A stretch of DNA of 64,000 nt from assembly GCA_037074765.1 (NCBI GenBank), contig JBAMDO010000567.1:434001-498000 (forward strand), given 5' to 3'. Position 1 is the stretch's first letter. Each line of letters opens with the position of its first letter. This document shows, piece by piece, positions 12,585-25,488 of this stretch. Origin of the DNA: Mansonella perstans (lineage: Eukaryota; Nematoda; Chromadorea; Rhabditida; Onchocercidae). Under the pieces are notes generated by a model that was not told the origin of the DNA, did no database searches, and was given only the letters and a program-made list of their open reading frames with translations. Both the position numbers and the translations under genes were made by a program.

Positions 12585-15500
12585 ATGTGTTCCTTATATC
12601 GTAGCGAACCAATGTCTTTATGTCAGTTGTTTCTGCATTCCGAGATGGCATACGATGAAATAGCGAAACTTGGCGAACTTGGTGTTATACATTTAATTGA
12701 TGTGGGTTAAGTGATGATCTTTTTAAAAATTTAGATGGTCATGAATCGCCAAGTTTAAGAAATGAAGAGTATGGAAAAATAAATCTGTTAAGTCAAATCA
12801 GTAAGGAAAATGTTTCGTAATTTTAATTTCATTTCAGCTGAATTTTGAAATAAACTCATCCCAAAGGCGTTTTTCTGGTGATCTGAAACGATGTAATCTG
12901 ATGGCACAAAAACTAAGTACTGTTTTTAATCTAATTCATTTATTTGACTGCCGTTTTATTTCACCCAATCTATGTTACTGGATCATATAAACACATTTTA
13001 GAACAGAAAATATTCATTTTCTAAATTATCCACAGTTCTTATTTGAGAGCTCCTTTGCATTTAATAAAATTCATTCTATCATTCATTAATAAATATTCAA
13101 ATATAAAAATTATTTAGAGTTTATTGAGGAGCAGATTCTAGCAGATTCTATCCCAATACCGCGACTAAATGGATTTATTCCTGCACCACCACCAAGCGAA
13201 ATGAACATACTCGAAGTATGAAAATTATCTCAAGTATTCTAAAAAAAGTCTTAAATAGACTGCCGCATGGAACAGTTGTAAAGTTCCCTATCAAATATAA
13301 CTTGAAAAGACATTCATAACTTGTTTCTTTTTTCAAATACTTTGCTTTGCTGTTGTAAGTATAATTGTTTGCCAATTTTGAAATCTCAGTATTTAAGTTG
13401 CAATTTAGGTCGTTCTTCGGAATCAATTTTTAGGCAGAAATTGAAAAGGTTGAAGAACAACTGCTGGAAATTAACAGAAATATGGAAAATTTAGTGGATA
13501 ATTATGCACAACTAAATGAATGCATGCAGTGCATCAGTGAAGTGCAGCAGATTCTCACAGACGTAAGCATTTAATTAACAAGACAAAATGTAAACTTTTT
13601 AAGAAAAAATTCGGAAAACCGGAAAATAAGAGATGATGATTTGAAACACTATCAATTTCTAAATAAAGCATTCTTAAGTTCCCCTCGGGATTGCATAAAA
13701 TTTCTGATAGGCTCCATGAAATTTTCAATAGGATTTCAAATTTTTAGGGACACCAGCAACAAGGTAGGCAGTCACTGTTGGGAATGGATACGGAAAATCC
13801 AACTTCCAGTTTTGGTGCTATTCGTCGTAAATTGACGAGTGCGATCCTAAGGAAAAAAGATAGTGTTATTCCAAATGAAATGTCAAATATTTCCTCCGGC
13901 GGAAAGTTAGACATCAAATTTGGTCTAAAATGCTCGTAGTCCAAAATGTTGAGATTTAAAATCGAATCATTGATTTCTCGTATTTTATTTTCAACAGTAT
14001 GAAGTGTATGTGAAATGCATTTTGCAATCATCGATGTTGGATAGGCTTCTTTCTTCTAGTTCTCTACAAAATCTTATTTCTCAATCCTTCTCGATTGTTC
14101 TAGTAGTTTCGCTAGTAAGCATCTTAAAATTTCTGAACATTTGTCCTGCTCCTAAAAGTAATTAAATATGACTATTTAATAAATATAGTTATTGCAGTTT
14201 CGTTGCGGGAGTTGTGGAACGTCATTATTCTGCTGCACTGGAACGTTTACTTTGGCGTACTTGTGGTCTAAATGTTTTCATACACATTGTTACCATTGAT
14301 TTCGATGAAGATCCTTTGCTTGTAGGCATTTTCAAGAACTCCAATTGGAGGAGACTTGTTGCTGATATTCGTTTTTCTTTTTGTAGTTTTACTTACTGAT
14401 TTCTTTCTTTAATTAATATTTGTGCTAGAAATGATTAATTCATTGATATTTATGTAAACTACGAAGACTGTTGCGTATCTATTTCATATCCGAAAAAGTT
14501 GTTTACGTTGTATTCTGTCCAGTATGAAATGAAAATTGTTTCAGAATGAAAAACCACCAAAAGATGTTTTTATTGTATTTTTTTCCGGTACGGTACTTGG
14601 ATTACGAGTACGAAAAATATGCAAGTGGTTAGTTTCAATGAAACGGTCATATTTATTATCATACAGTATAATTTCCGAATACGAATTAAACAAATTAAAA
14701 AAGCATTTAATTCTAGCTACCAAGCTAAGATATACGATTATAAAGATCCGGCAAATGACAGACTGTCATATGGTACAAGTTTATTTGGGCGTGTGGCTGA
14801 AATCAAGTCGGTTATTGAAGAAATAAGGAAATACCGTAAAGCATTACTTGGAGTAACTGCTTGCAAAGTTTATGAATGGGATATCAAGGTTGATTTAATC
14901 GACTGTTTGTTAAGCTGCTTAATAGCCTATCTCGTTATCTAATTTGTCCCAAACTCGAAATTTGATTACTTTCAAAATATCGTATCATATATTCAGTCTT
15001 TCGTTCAAACTATTCGGGAATTCACTGAAACACTTTTTTAGTGCTGAGATGATTTTACAGCTCAACTAAAAATTTTAAAAAAGAAAGGCTTCCTTTTAAA
15101 ACTATATCGATGGAGGCAAAGAATTCCTTTCAAATTAATTTTTGTGAAATGCTAAGACTGATATAAATAATGTCGTAAATTCAGATTGTAATAATTTGGA
15201 TTTTCAGATGCAAAAGATGTCCGCTGTGTTTGGAGCAATGAATATGTGCAATGTTGATATCACTCAAAGATATCTAATCGCTGAATGTTGGATTCCGACC
15301 GCTGATGTGATAAGTGTTCGAAATAACTTCGATAAGACTGGCATGGATATTGTACGATATTTTTTACAATTTATTCCACAAATAAACAACATTCACTAAC
15401 GATGGAGTTTCAAATTAATGAATTAAACAGAATTTTTATAGAAAAATAATGGTCCTATCTTATCTTTTTTGTGCGAAATTGAAACAAACAAAGTGCCACC

Positions 15501-18500
15501 AACATATTTTCGTGTCAACAAATTCACAAAAGTTTTCCAAAACATCGTTAATTCCTATGGTACTGCAACTTACCGCGAAATTAATCCAGGTTATATCATA
15601 ATTTTTTTTTTTTTTTTATGACAGTTTCATTTTGTTTCATTTCAATTTTACATCTTTCTTTCCTTCAAACTATTATAACTTTCTTATCTTTAGCTCCCTG
15701 GACAATAATAACATTTCCATTCCTGTTCGCAACAATGTTCGGCGATGCTGGCCATGGCTTGGTCTTGTTTTTTGTTGCCCTTGCATTCATTCTACTCGAA
15801 AATAAGATCGAAATCGATGATGAAGTCTGTAATATCATATGCAATATTAAAGTCTGAATACATTCTCATTTCACGCTTCATAAATGTTTCTGTTAACTTC
15901 AACAGTCAAAATTAAGAGATTTAAAGTGAATGCAACATTTATATAAATTGTATTTCACATTTTAAAAATAATTTAACGTACAGAATGTTTCGGGAATCTT
16001 ACAGATAATGGGAATGTTCTATCGTGGACGTTATATCATTCTTCTAATGGGGCTTTTTTCTGTTTATACAGGATTCATCTATAATGATTTCTATTCACGT
16101 TCGATAAATTTGTTTGGAAGTAGCTGGTACAATCCCTACAAGCAAGATTTTATTTTCCTTATGCATTTGCTTTTAGTTACTTTTCTTTTAGTTTTTTAAG
16201 AAATGCAAAATCTCATTTGTATTTTTCTTATATTTGCATTTTAGGTAATCTTTAATTAATTAAAAAATCCCTTTATTGTACACAACTTTCGTTATGCATT
16301 TCTGCCTTTTATTTCATTATCCTACTTAGAATTTATCACAATTCTATTCATGAAATACTTTTTTGTCTATTATTATCTGTACACTTATCATTTTGCATTA
16401 AGCGCTAGCTTGTTGGATCTAAAACGAACTGAAAAGAATGCGCAAATTTATTTAACATTGCCGCCTCAGTATGCTTATGATGGACAGAAAGTAAATTTTC
16501 ATTCGTTTCAAAGAACAGACTGAACTTCCACCAATTTTCGGAAGTTTTTTCTTTTTTTTTTTGGATTTTTTCCCGTAATTTTTTCCTTAATTTTTACTAT
16601 TCTCTTGAATAGATTTTATTTTGCTGTAATCTAGCAAAAATAGATTTGCAGGGTCCATATGTTTTTGGTTTGGATCCAATTTGGAATCTGGCACAAAATC
16701 GACTAATATTTACAAATTCGATGAAAATGAAAGCATCCATTATTTTTGGCATCATACAAATGACGCTTGGAGTCGTGCTGAGCCTTATGAATTTCTTGTC
16801 TGTTTTAGAATTTTTTACTCGATTTTCGTTTTCAAGAAAAACAAGTGATTTATTTTAGAAAGTGCAGCAGAATGATCAAGAAGCAAATTAAACTTGATAT
16901 TTAATAATAGGAATTGATATAGATATTTGCAGATATTTTCGATCAACTGTTGATATTTACTTCACATTTATACCCCAGATTTTGTTTCTTTCCTGTATAT
17001 TGATTTATCTTTGTATTCAGGTTGGGTTTATATTTCATTTAATGTCTTCCTAATTTTGTTGAATTTTATGTGAGAGCACGTAGAAAATTTTGTGATAATA
17101 TTTTTTACCCCTTTTATTTTATGCAGACATATTTATTCGGCACTACCAAGAGATTTCGATCAATTTTTCTCACGAAACTTGTTAGAAATATTTTAAATAA
17201 AGCAATTAGGGTGGTAGAAATATTGTGATCTCATGATCTTTTTTTAGATAATAATTAAGTGGGTCATGTTCAGTACCATACCCGGTGAACTTTTCGGCTT
17301 CTTTTATCCGGGATCACATTGTGCTCCGTCACTTTTGATCGGATTAATCAACATGTGCATGATGAAAGAACGCAAAGAAGGTTTCTGGAATCAATCTTCA
17401 TCTAGCGAGTTGGAACAATGCTTTTTACAGGAATGGTACCCAAATCAGGTAATGATGTTCCAATAATGATGCTTGATAAACCACAGATGAATAATATAAT
17501 GGTTTTTGAACTTTAGCATAGGATATCAATCAAATTCATGAGGAAAGAATAGCTGAAATGAAGAACATTGGCTGTAAAAAAAATTTAACATACCGATTTC
17601 ATTGAATTGAAATATGTTTTAAATATGTGGAAAGTATTCCTGTCTGCTTTTGCTAGAATTTTTCTTAAGTGAAAAGTACTTTTATTCCTCAAAAAAAAAA
17701 AAAAAAAATTGAGGTAATTTGATTGCAGGGTAAAGTAGAAAAAGGTCTTCTAATGTTAGCGGTGCTTTGCATACCAGTGATGTTTTTGGTAAAACCTTTT
17801 TATCTAAAATTCAAATTCCGGGAAATCGGAGATAAAGTTGCCAATACTGATGATAATAAAGTAAAGGTTGGTTCCGAAAGTCATCCTGCTTATTTCAATT
17901 GAACAAATCTATTTATTTTCATTTTTTCAATAGTCTATGTTTATTCTATTATGAGCACATGAATATCCGTTTTTAAAAATATATGTTAAAAGAAATGTTA
18001 AAAGAATTACCAGTTACCTTCATTGCTTCGAGATTAATTTGTCCTCAGAGTCATGTGGTGCTGAAGTTCAACCTAATTTTAAATGAAATAAATTACAGTT
18101 CGATTTTTCGGATGCTTTGATGTACCAAGGAATTCATACAATTGAATTTGTGCTTGGTTGCATATCACATACTGCTTCTTATCTTCGCCTCTGGGCACTT
18201 TCTTTGGCTCATGCACGTAAGTACTTAAATCCGTATTTAAAAATATATGGTAAAAGAATTACCAATTACCTTCATTGAGCTTCGAGATAAATTAGCTCGT
18301 ATATCTCATACAGTGCTAAGGTTCACTCTAATTTTAGTGCTTTGAAGCATTCATTTTGATCTGTTTTTCAAATCATCTCTGAATTTAGTAAAAAATAATT
18401 TTAATTTTAGTTGTGATTTCAGAGCTTTCTGAAGTGCTCTGGTCAATGATGCTTAATACTGTTTTTTCACTAAATTCTTGGTCAAGTGGTCCAGTATTGT

Positions 18501-18894
18501 ATCTTGTTTCTTGGCTTTATGGAGTGTTTACATTTGCAATATTGATATTAATGGAAGGACTTTCTGCTTTCTTGCATACGTTGCGATTACATTGGTATGA
18601 ATTAAATTATCAAAGGCCTATTAATTTCCGATTTCGTTATAAACTGGTCCATATTTTAGGATGCCTTATTATGAGAATACTTTTCAAGGTCATTTAACTA
18701 TTTTGCATGTATTTTTGAGAGTTTCCATATCGACGAGTTATGTCTGCGTACGTCTTTTCTCAGAAAAACTTCATTTTAGGGTTGAATTTCAAAGCAAATT
18801 CTATAATGGTCATGGATATTCGTTTGAACCCTATGCATTTGTCCAAATAAATTCTTTTAAACTTATCAGTAAGAAAGGTAGAAGTATAACTTAA
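12585..18894 (+). CDS. V-type proton ATPase 116 kDa subunit a (V0 sector)
   Basis: The a subunit forms the proton half-channels of the membrane V0 sector. Twenty exons: 12585-12701, 12838-12916, 13118-13215, 13434-13562, 13748-13905, 14198-14321, 14545-14627, 14717-14888, 15208-15351, 15442-15589, 15694-15824, 16005-16141, 16409-16490, 16652-16797, 16933-17020, 17248-17448, 17729-17860, 18099-18216, 18423-18594, 18780-18894. They give about 857 aa, normal for the family. Family blocks are in order: N-terminal [15 protein letters not shown], then [32 protein letters not shown] and [10 protein letters not shown]. Next comes [19 protein letters not shown], with the essential Arg of the proton path kept, and finally [18 protein letters not shown]. 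The C-terminal half carries the hydrophobic membrane segments. The exon 12 donor appears to be GC rather than GT. Exon 17 could end at 17866 instead. A strong GTAAGA donor just before the stop leaves room for another 3' end. Which C. elegans paralog (unc-32, vha-5, vha-6, vha-7) it matches cannot be told by eye. Confidence 0.95.
17966..18345 (+). repeat. shared sequence in the two introns flanking V-ATPase exon 18
   Basis: The intron before exon 18 (about 17966-18090) and the one after it (about 18229-18345) carry diverged copies of one stretch. Shared runs, in the same order, include TTTAAAAATATATG, AAAAGAATTACCA, TTACCTTCATTG and CTTCGAGAT, followed by a GTGCT...GTTCA...CTAATTTTA block. The copies differ by substitutions and a short internal duplication. 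Confidence 0.8.
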
Positions 18895-19833
18895 TTTCAT
18901 ATGAATCTGATGAATTAATAAAATTAATGTGATTGTTAAATTTTTATTATCCCTAAAACAATAATCGATTGGACAGTATTTATAAGCATAGTTACAGCAA
19001 GCCAGGATTGCAAAATCAGAAGTATTGGATTAAAAATTATATGGTCGTAATCTTCTTAGCACAGGAGTGTTGGAATTAGGTAAAAGAAGGAGAGAGCTTT
19101 GGCGCAAAGTAGAGCATTTCGAGCTATTAATTCAGTTGAGCTTAAAAGAAACAGAAGTTCAGGATAATCAGCTGTGATAAAACACTGGTTAACAAACTTA
19201 AATGTTTGGGAAATAGGCGAAAGAAAAAATCATGAATATGCAAATGATTGAGAAATTGTACAACGAATGGGTCGAGAATTAACTTATTTTCTAACATTAT
19301 CTGGAATAGAAGAAAATTAATTACGGTGTCTTTCTGCAAAGTCTGCATAATATCGTTGAGTATTTAAGTTTGAAAATTCACAGCTAGTTGTATCATTTAC
19401 ATTTCTATACTTTAATAAGTGGTCATTTTTTAAACGTGAAGAAGGAAGGGTTGGAATCACAAGCGTCTGTTGCAGTGAGTTTCAGTTTTCGACGTATTAA
19501 CTGCTTAGTAGAAATTTCTAAAAATATTACGAAAGAATTTGAACTAATCAGATCTGACAATATTATAAAGAAATATGAATAGTTTAAGTAAATTATATGT
19601 TATACTTATATTTAAAAGTTATTTACAAAGAAATTAATTGTTCCAATAAAAAGTGATTACGAGTACAATTTTTGACAAAGTGCTGGAACGATTACAATAA
19701 ATTTATGATTATAACTGAAGCATTGAGGAATGATTGCATTTAATCGCAAAAATTTCAATCTTAAATAAAATCAATTGGTTTTTATAGAGATTTATTACTG
19801 CATTTTATTCAACATAAAAAGGAAAATAAGATA
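18895..19833. other. intergenic, V-ATPase to MSP gene
   Basis: AT-rich spacer. Short open frames near 19142-19348 and 19388-19582 have no family resemblance and no splice context. I see no feature. Confidence 0.5.
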
Positions 19834-20875
19834 ATGTCAACTCGATCAGCACAAAAAGAACAAGCATTATCCGTAGATCCAGAAACGGCAGTTTTTCTTG
19901 CGAATGGCGGAAAATCAGAACATATGCTTGTTAATATAAGTGACAAACGACTTGTTGTTAAAGTGGGGCTCACTGCATTTATTCGTTCAACAAATAGAAT
20001 TTGAAAATATGAATGGGATAAAAAGAATGGATTTAATTTCAATTATTGCTGCAAGCGATAAATGATTTTAACTTTGAAGGACATTATGAGATTTTTAAAG
20101 CATTGATTAGGACTGGTAGTCTGTCATTAATGTGAATCCTATTTGATTTTCGAGTTAGTTTTTTCGTCAACAAGCTTTATACCTTAAAATAAAGATAAAA
20201 TGACTGACAATTATTGATGACATGCCAGGAAAAGTAGCGACTTTAGAGATATAATTTCAGGTAGGTTGTAGCGATAATAGCCTGTTTCGTGTAAATCCAG
20301 TTTACATGTTTATAGAGCCAGGTTCATGTGGTAATATTGTGGTAACAAGGCTACCAGGTACTCGAATCATTGATTTATGAAATTTTAACTGTGCAAAAGC
20401 AACAGTGCAGTAATACGTTATATGATTCACAAAATGTAGCATCAAAAAAGTAGAAATGGTCACTTTTGCCGTCTGTCACATTTACGTTGGAATGGAAACA
20501 GTTTACTTTTTTTGAAGCACTAGAATTACAAAAGGAATTCAAAAAAAAATCTTTCAAATAGTTAAAAACATATATGCTATATGTTGAAATTAGTTTCAGT
20601 GTGGAAAAAAGAAAAAAAAAAAACTATAGTGAAGTTTTTTTCCAATACATGAATACTTCTGTGAATGTGTGTTGCTGTTTATAGGTCCAGCAAAACCTGA
20701 TAAATTAGTTTTCCATTATTTCGTTTGTGAGTCAAATGATCTGGAACCAAAAGAAGTATTTAAAATAAATTCACGAAAGCCATCAGAAATGCTTAAGCTG
20801 CCAATAAATATTGTTTCTGCTGAAGATGTTCCTAAGGTGAAACTAAACCCGAACTACTACATTTCAGACTTTTAG
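19834..20875 (+). CDS. MSP-domain (major sperm protein-like) small protein
   Basis: Three exons, 19834-19962, 20261-20357 and 20685-20875, with consistent phases give 138 aa, almost all one MSP fold. Landmarks: the first strand PETAVFLANGGKSEHMLVN, then SDKRLVVKVGCSDNSLFRVN, then YMFIEPGSCGNIVVTRLPG, then PAKPDKLVFHYFV. These match the short nematode sperm-specific (ssp-type) proteins, where the block reads like VFGFVEPG...RLPGPPKEDKLV. In nematodes such proteins are usually expressed in sperm and lack a signal peptide, and none is seen here. The copy is diverged and carries a C-terminal extension of about 35 residues. Family membership is well supported. A sperm role is inference from the family. 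Confidence 0.85.
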
Positions 20876-23800
20876 ACTTGTTCATAATTTAAATTGTTGC
20901 TGGATCTGTCAAAAAAAAAATTCCACTCCAAATTATGCGTAAATAATTCCGCTTTTCAACATAAGACTGGCAAAACATCGAATCAGAATTTGTTAATTTA
21001 TTCCAAGTCTTGATAAAAAATATAACAGAATGAAGCGCAGACAGAGAGCATTGTTACTGCAGCATCGATGCATGTGCATTTGCAATTTACAGAATTTTTG
21101 CGAATAGGAAGAAACACTGCAGCGAATTGTAGAACTTAATTTGTTCATACTATTTATTCAGATTGGACAATCACCGACATCATCGAATCGGCAAAGGCTT
21201 TAGTGAGTCCAAAGGGAAACATTATAAAAGTTACAATTTTCAATATGTAAACAGGACAGAAATTTTTATATTATCGAGTGCAAGGAAATCAAAATTACAG
21301 CAGTAATGAATTAATGTAAGAATATTGCCATAATAAAATATGCAATGCGTAATGTACACTATAAGATATCATCGGACTTATCAGGTAAATCCCACGACAA
21401 ATCTCCCGGATGAAAATTGACTTGATTTCAAATCCATCCTCCCTATACTTTACTAATTGTCATGCTTCTGCATTGAATTAAAATCTATCAGCCTACAAGA
21501 AGATGAAATCCGTTGAAAATTATTACTGAGGAAAAAGATAAATTTAAATAGGAGATCTGAAAATTCTTTGAGATAAATATTATGCATACAGACTTTTGAT
21601 ACTGTAGTTTCCAAAATACAAAAAAAGACCGCATTCATATAAAAAGATGCCATCTAGTTATTCCAATAATCCGATATCTATCTCATCAAAAAATAATAGA
21701 TAACAAACAGGCTATCGTATAACTCAATTCGCTTGAATGTCCTAAATAGTCATTGATTTTCAATTTTCAAAAAGAAAAGTGCTCAAACACAAAAATCATT
21801 GACTGAAATTGGACATATACGAATAAACTTTCATTAGAAATATCTAATCTATAAATGGTTGCACAGTCATACTTTGGAACCTTTTGTTCAGCAATTTTTT
21901 TTATGCGCACATTGCGGTACTGACAATCTTATCACTACCAAAAGTTAATAAGTACTAAATTTAAAAAAAGAAACTAAAAAGAAATAGGTTAGATGAACTG
22001 TCTTCTTTACTACGGCGCTATTATTGAACTGTTAATTAATTTTGTGATGCACTGAGAAAATAGACTTGAAGTTAGGGCTTTTAACATATTATTCCGCATT
22101 AGTATGTATGACAACAACATCTTAAATTAGGTTAATTCCTCAGAAAGAGGTTTGTCTTCTATATAAATCGCTCTCGGAAAAACTGCAATAGTTCAAAGAG
22201 TTTTAGTAAAATTTGGGCTCGTGGTATACACAAAATTCCCTAATTCTGTGTTTGCCATATTCGAAACATCTAATGGCGCGGGCGCCGAAAACTGCACTAC
22301 TGTCAAACATTTGATTCTATTTTAATTCGGAATGTTCAGAATATTGAAACTTACAACGAGATTAAATTTCTTGCATCTTTGAAAAAAATTTTTTTCACTT
22401 ACATTATCTGGGATATGAAATCGAACGATTTTTTTTCATTGATTTAATTTGTAGTTCCATTGTATTCCACTGTATGTAGTTCCACTGTATAATAAGAAAA
22501 TGCAAATAAATAATTAATAACATTACATCACGCTTATCAAGCCATGTGCAGACTTAATACAAAATGGTCAACTTTTGAATTGTATATTTGAAAATCAAAG
22601 TTAAAAAGAAGCAAAAATTATAAATATCTTTGCTTTTCCCGAAAACCTGAAATTAAACGTTTCCTTTACGTAAATGAACCCGATAAGCCCGTAAAATACA
22701 TTTATTACCAATCAAATTTGCTATGCTTAATATGTTGCTTATACAAATTAGTGGTTAGAAAGTTATTTGTTTAAAATTCCTTTGACCAACAAGTTAATTA
22801 AGTGATCATATTTCTTATTATTTGCTCAAAATAATCTCATTATTACAATCAATCTCATCTAATTGTTTTTGTTAGTGTAAACAATTTCTCCATACAATTG
22901 ATGCAAACAGTTGACTTCGAGAGTCATTGCTGTCATTATCATCATTATAACCACCTTCTTTTTCTATTTCTTAATTTTTTTGACTGCCTGCCTAATTTTT
23001 TGTAGCATAACTGCACTGTAACATTCATGTACTTGGTTGAAATCTTAGGCAATTTTCTCTTCAACAAAGATGCAAGTTGTAAGTTTTTGTTGACAATTGC
23101 CATTTTTAGCTCAGCTATTTGTTTGTTACAAAATCCAGAGGATATGTTAAGTGTCGGCAATCAAAGTCCACACCGGTTCAGATGCCAGAAATCCATAACC
23201 ATTTGATCTTTATTGTTGGCTGAAGTGAAGCATTGTTTTTCTCTAAATTAGATTACTTCTCGAACTGAATCAGCCTTAAAACATGAGCTATTTGCATATA
23301 AATGAGAAAAAATGTATAAATAATTATCTACAAATGTCGAATGATTCCGAATCAATGATAACTACTCGATATCGACCTCAAGGATTGTCAAAAGCCATTT
23401 CATTAGCTAGAAACATTAATGAATGCCACCGATATTTGTCAAAAGAAAGCAGATCAAAAAAGCAATTAAAAGTGGACTAATCCTGAAAATGTCTCAATGA
23501 TTAGTATGTTACTTCATGTTTGCAGTTTTTCAAAATGTTTTGATATTCGAAGCTCATTTTTACGCAATCCAAAAAAAGCCAAAGGAAAAATGGGCTATGG
23601 AGAACAAGAATAGCGATACCTTTCATGGCACAATTACGTCAAAGATTAGAACTTGTCGCGGTTATCATATGCATGAATTTTTCATCTTAATTCATTATTT
23701 CTTTTAAAAGCCAATTTCATAGTTTAGAGCCGTTAAATGGATACATGAGATTAAATATTTCACTAAATTACTTGTCATCTAAAGATAAACAACTTTTCAA

Positions 23801-23947
23801 TATACCGCACATGATGAGTCAGTAAGAGATGAACCAAGAAAATAAATTGTTATTATTATTATAGTCTCATCTAAATATTAAAGTCTCATCTCGCTAAATG
23901 TTAAAGTCTCATCTCAGATATTTTTTCATTTTTCATTTAAATTTTCA
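20876..23947. other. 3 kb AT-rich stretch without recognised gene
   Basis: I see no recognisable exon. Two open frames look mildly protein-like. One, minus strand 22945-23160, is Lys/Leu-rich and has no ATG. The other, plus strand 23283-23480, has an ATG and 65 residues. Neither has clear partners or homology. A triplicated AAGTCTCATCT motif lies near 23862-23915. Confidence 0.4.
23862..23916 (+). repeat. three spaced copies of AGTCTCATCT
   Basis: The decamer AGTCTCATCT occurs three times at intervals of about 20 bases, 30-90 bases upstream of the Ly-6 gene ATG. It could be simple duplication or a promoter element. Confidence 0.6.
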
Positions 23948-25315
23948 ATGCAGTTGGTCTGGTTATTATTTAAATCCATTTTTTTCTTTTTCATTTCTGC
24001 GATGTGTCTCAATCCAGAATTCAATCAAACTGAAGATGAAAAAAAAGTGGCAAGTGGTGATATCGAATTCGACTTAGCTTGTTATTCGTAGGTTTTTTAG
24101 CTCCACTAGAGCTGCTGAAGTGATATAAAGAAAGTAAGAACTAGCTTGACATAGCGCTCTTGTTTGATTTTGAAAATACAGTCATAATGAATGTATCTAT
24201 TTTTTTGTCAGCAGTGAAAATTATATTTTAATCTTGATCTTGAAAATAATTAAACGGTATTTGATATATCAAAGCGTTGCAGATTTTTCGGCGAATTCAA
24301 AAAAAATGGATCATTTCAGTTTGTAGAATCTCCCACTATAGTTTCATGCAATCAGAAAGTACAGCATTGTTTTGTTGAAGTTAGTAAGATTATCCATGTG
24401 CATTTAGCAAAATTCACTCATGGCGAATAATGTTGAAATATTGAAGAGAGTGGAAATAAAAATTTAGTTAGAAGAACCAAATTTAAAAACTTCAACATAT
24501 AATTTTACTATTTCAACTGTGAAGTAGGATATGTGCTGCAAAATTTAGTTCAAAATGATTTTGATCTAAAATCGACATCAATTTAAAAATTTGTCTTCAC
24601 ATTAGAGAATATTCCAGCTTTCTGAGTTTGTTGAAATATTCCAGCTTTTTGAGTTTGTTGATTATTATAAAGAAATCGAGAACAGTTACATAATTAACAG
24701 TTTTATCGAATTGCTTATTTCACTTGGTTCAATGGGCAATGTGATGATTCGTTTGCCTGCATCTATGAATCCGATTATGCATTCAACAATGGATGTCAAG
24801 CGTTAGCATATTATATATCACTTTAACACACTTATCAGTTAATCACTAAAAGCTGATATAAAGTCTAGAAGAATGAATAATGAATAAATAAATGATAAAT
24901 AGTCAGCAATCAAGTATCTTCACTCATTCTTCCATTTTGTCTGAATCCATTTATGTAGTGTATCATGTTCGCGCACTATGTTGAAAGAATGCGACTATAA
25001 TATGCTGCGTGATTTTCTTTAATTGATATGCAAAACTGTTTCATTTAGAGATCATATCAAAGCAATAAAAATATAATTTGGAAGTAATTTTGTAACTTCC
25101 ATATCAGATCAGAAATTATGCAGCAACAACGCTCTTATTTCAGGACCTTACATGGTGGCGATCGATGTTGCTGCAGTAACAAGCTATGCAATTTTGACAT
25201 AATCTTGAAAGAACGTCCCTATTTTGCTAAATATTTACCGCAGAAGAAAGTTTTGAAAAGTGAAAATATACCGTTGCAATCACACTGTGGAAAAGTTAAA
25301 CCAAAAGAACATTAA
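23948..25315 (+). CDS. secreted Ly-6/uPAR (three-finger) domain protein
   Basis: Assembled from short exons, none with a long open frame: 23948-24087, 24182-24206, 24320-24379, 24701-24801, 25144-25315. All phases fit and give about 165 aa. Exon 1 encodes a signal peptide (MQLVWLLFKSIFFFFISA) and then LACY, the usual start of a Ly-6 domain. Later exons give SCNQKVQHC, then CDDSFACIY, then NNGCQ, then RCCCSNKLCN, the diagnostic CCxxxxLCN end of the fold. The last two exons are firm because the join across CQ(A)TLHGGDRCCC keeps frame and motif. Exons 1-2 are less certain: exon 2 is only 25 bases and its donor is GTCAGC. The tail after LCN (about 40 residues) is basic and not hydrophobic, so no GPI anchor is predicted and the protein should be secreted. 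Function unknown; nematodes carry many such proteins. Confidence 0.62.
24611..24663 (+). repeat. 27-base tandem duplication in a Ly-6 gene intron
   Basis: Two near-identical copies of ATTCCAGCTTTCTGAGTTTG, offset by 27 bases with one substitution, lie 40-90 bases upstream of the fourth Ly-6 exon. Confidence 0.8.
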
Positions 25316-25488
25316 AATTGAAATCATTTATAAAAGATGTACATATAACATTGTTTATTTGTTTTCAATCTATTTCTGCTATCTTAAATAAAAAAGTTGC
25401 AATTTACTGTTCACTGAAGCTTGTCAATTATTATTAAAACTTCAAAGGATGGATGCGAATACTGACTCTGGATCTCTGATTCAATGCT

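Noticed and set aside
16142..16199. Extension of V-ATPase exon 12 to the stop at 16199
   Set aside because: It would add a hydrophobic tail ([14 protein letters not shown]) unlike any a subunit and truncate the protein before its membrane core.
23516..23707. 63-residue plus-strand frame after a TTTGCAG acceptor
   Set aside because: Two frames are equally open, nothing is recognisable, and no partner exon was found.
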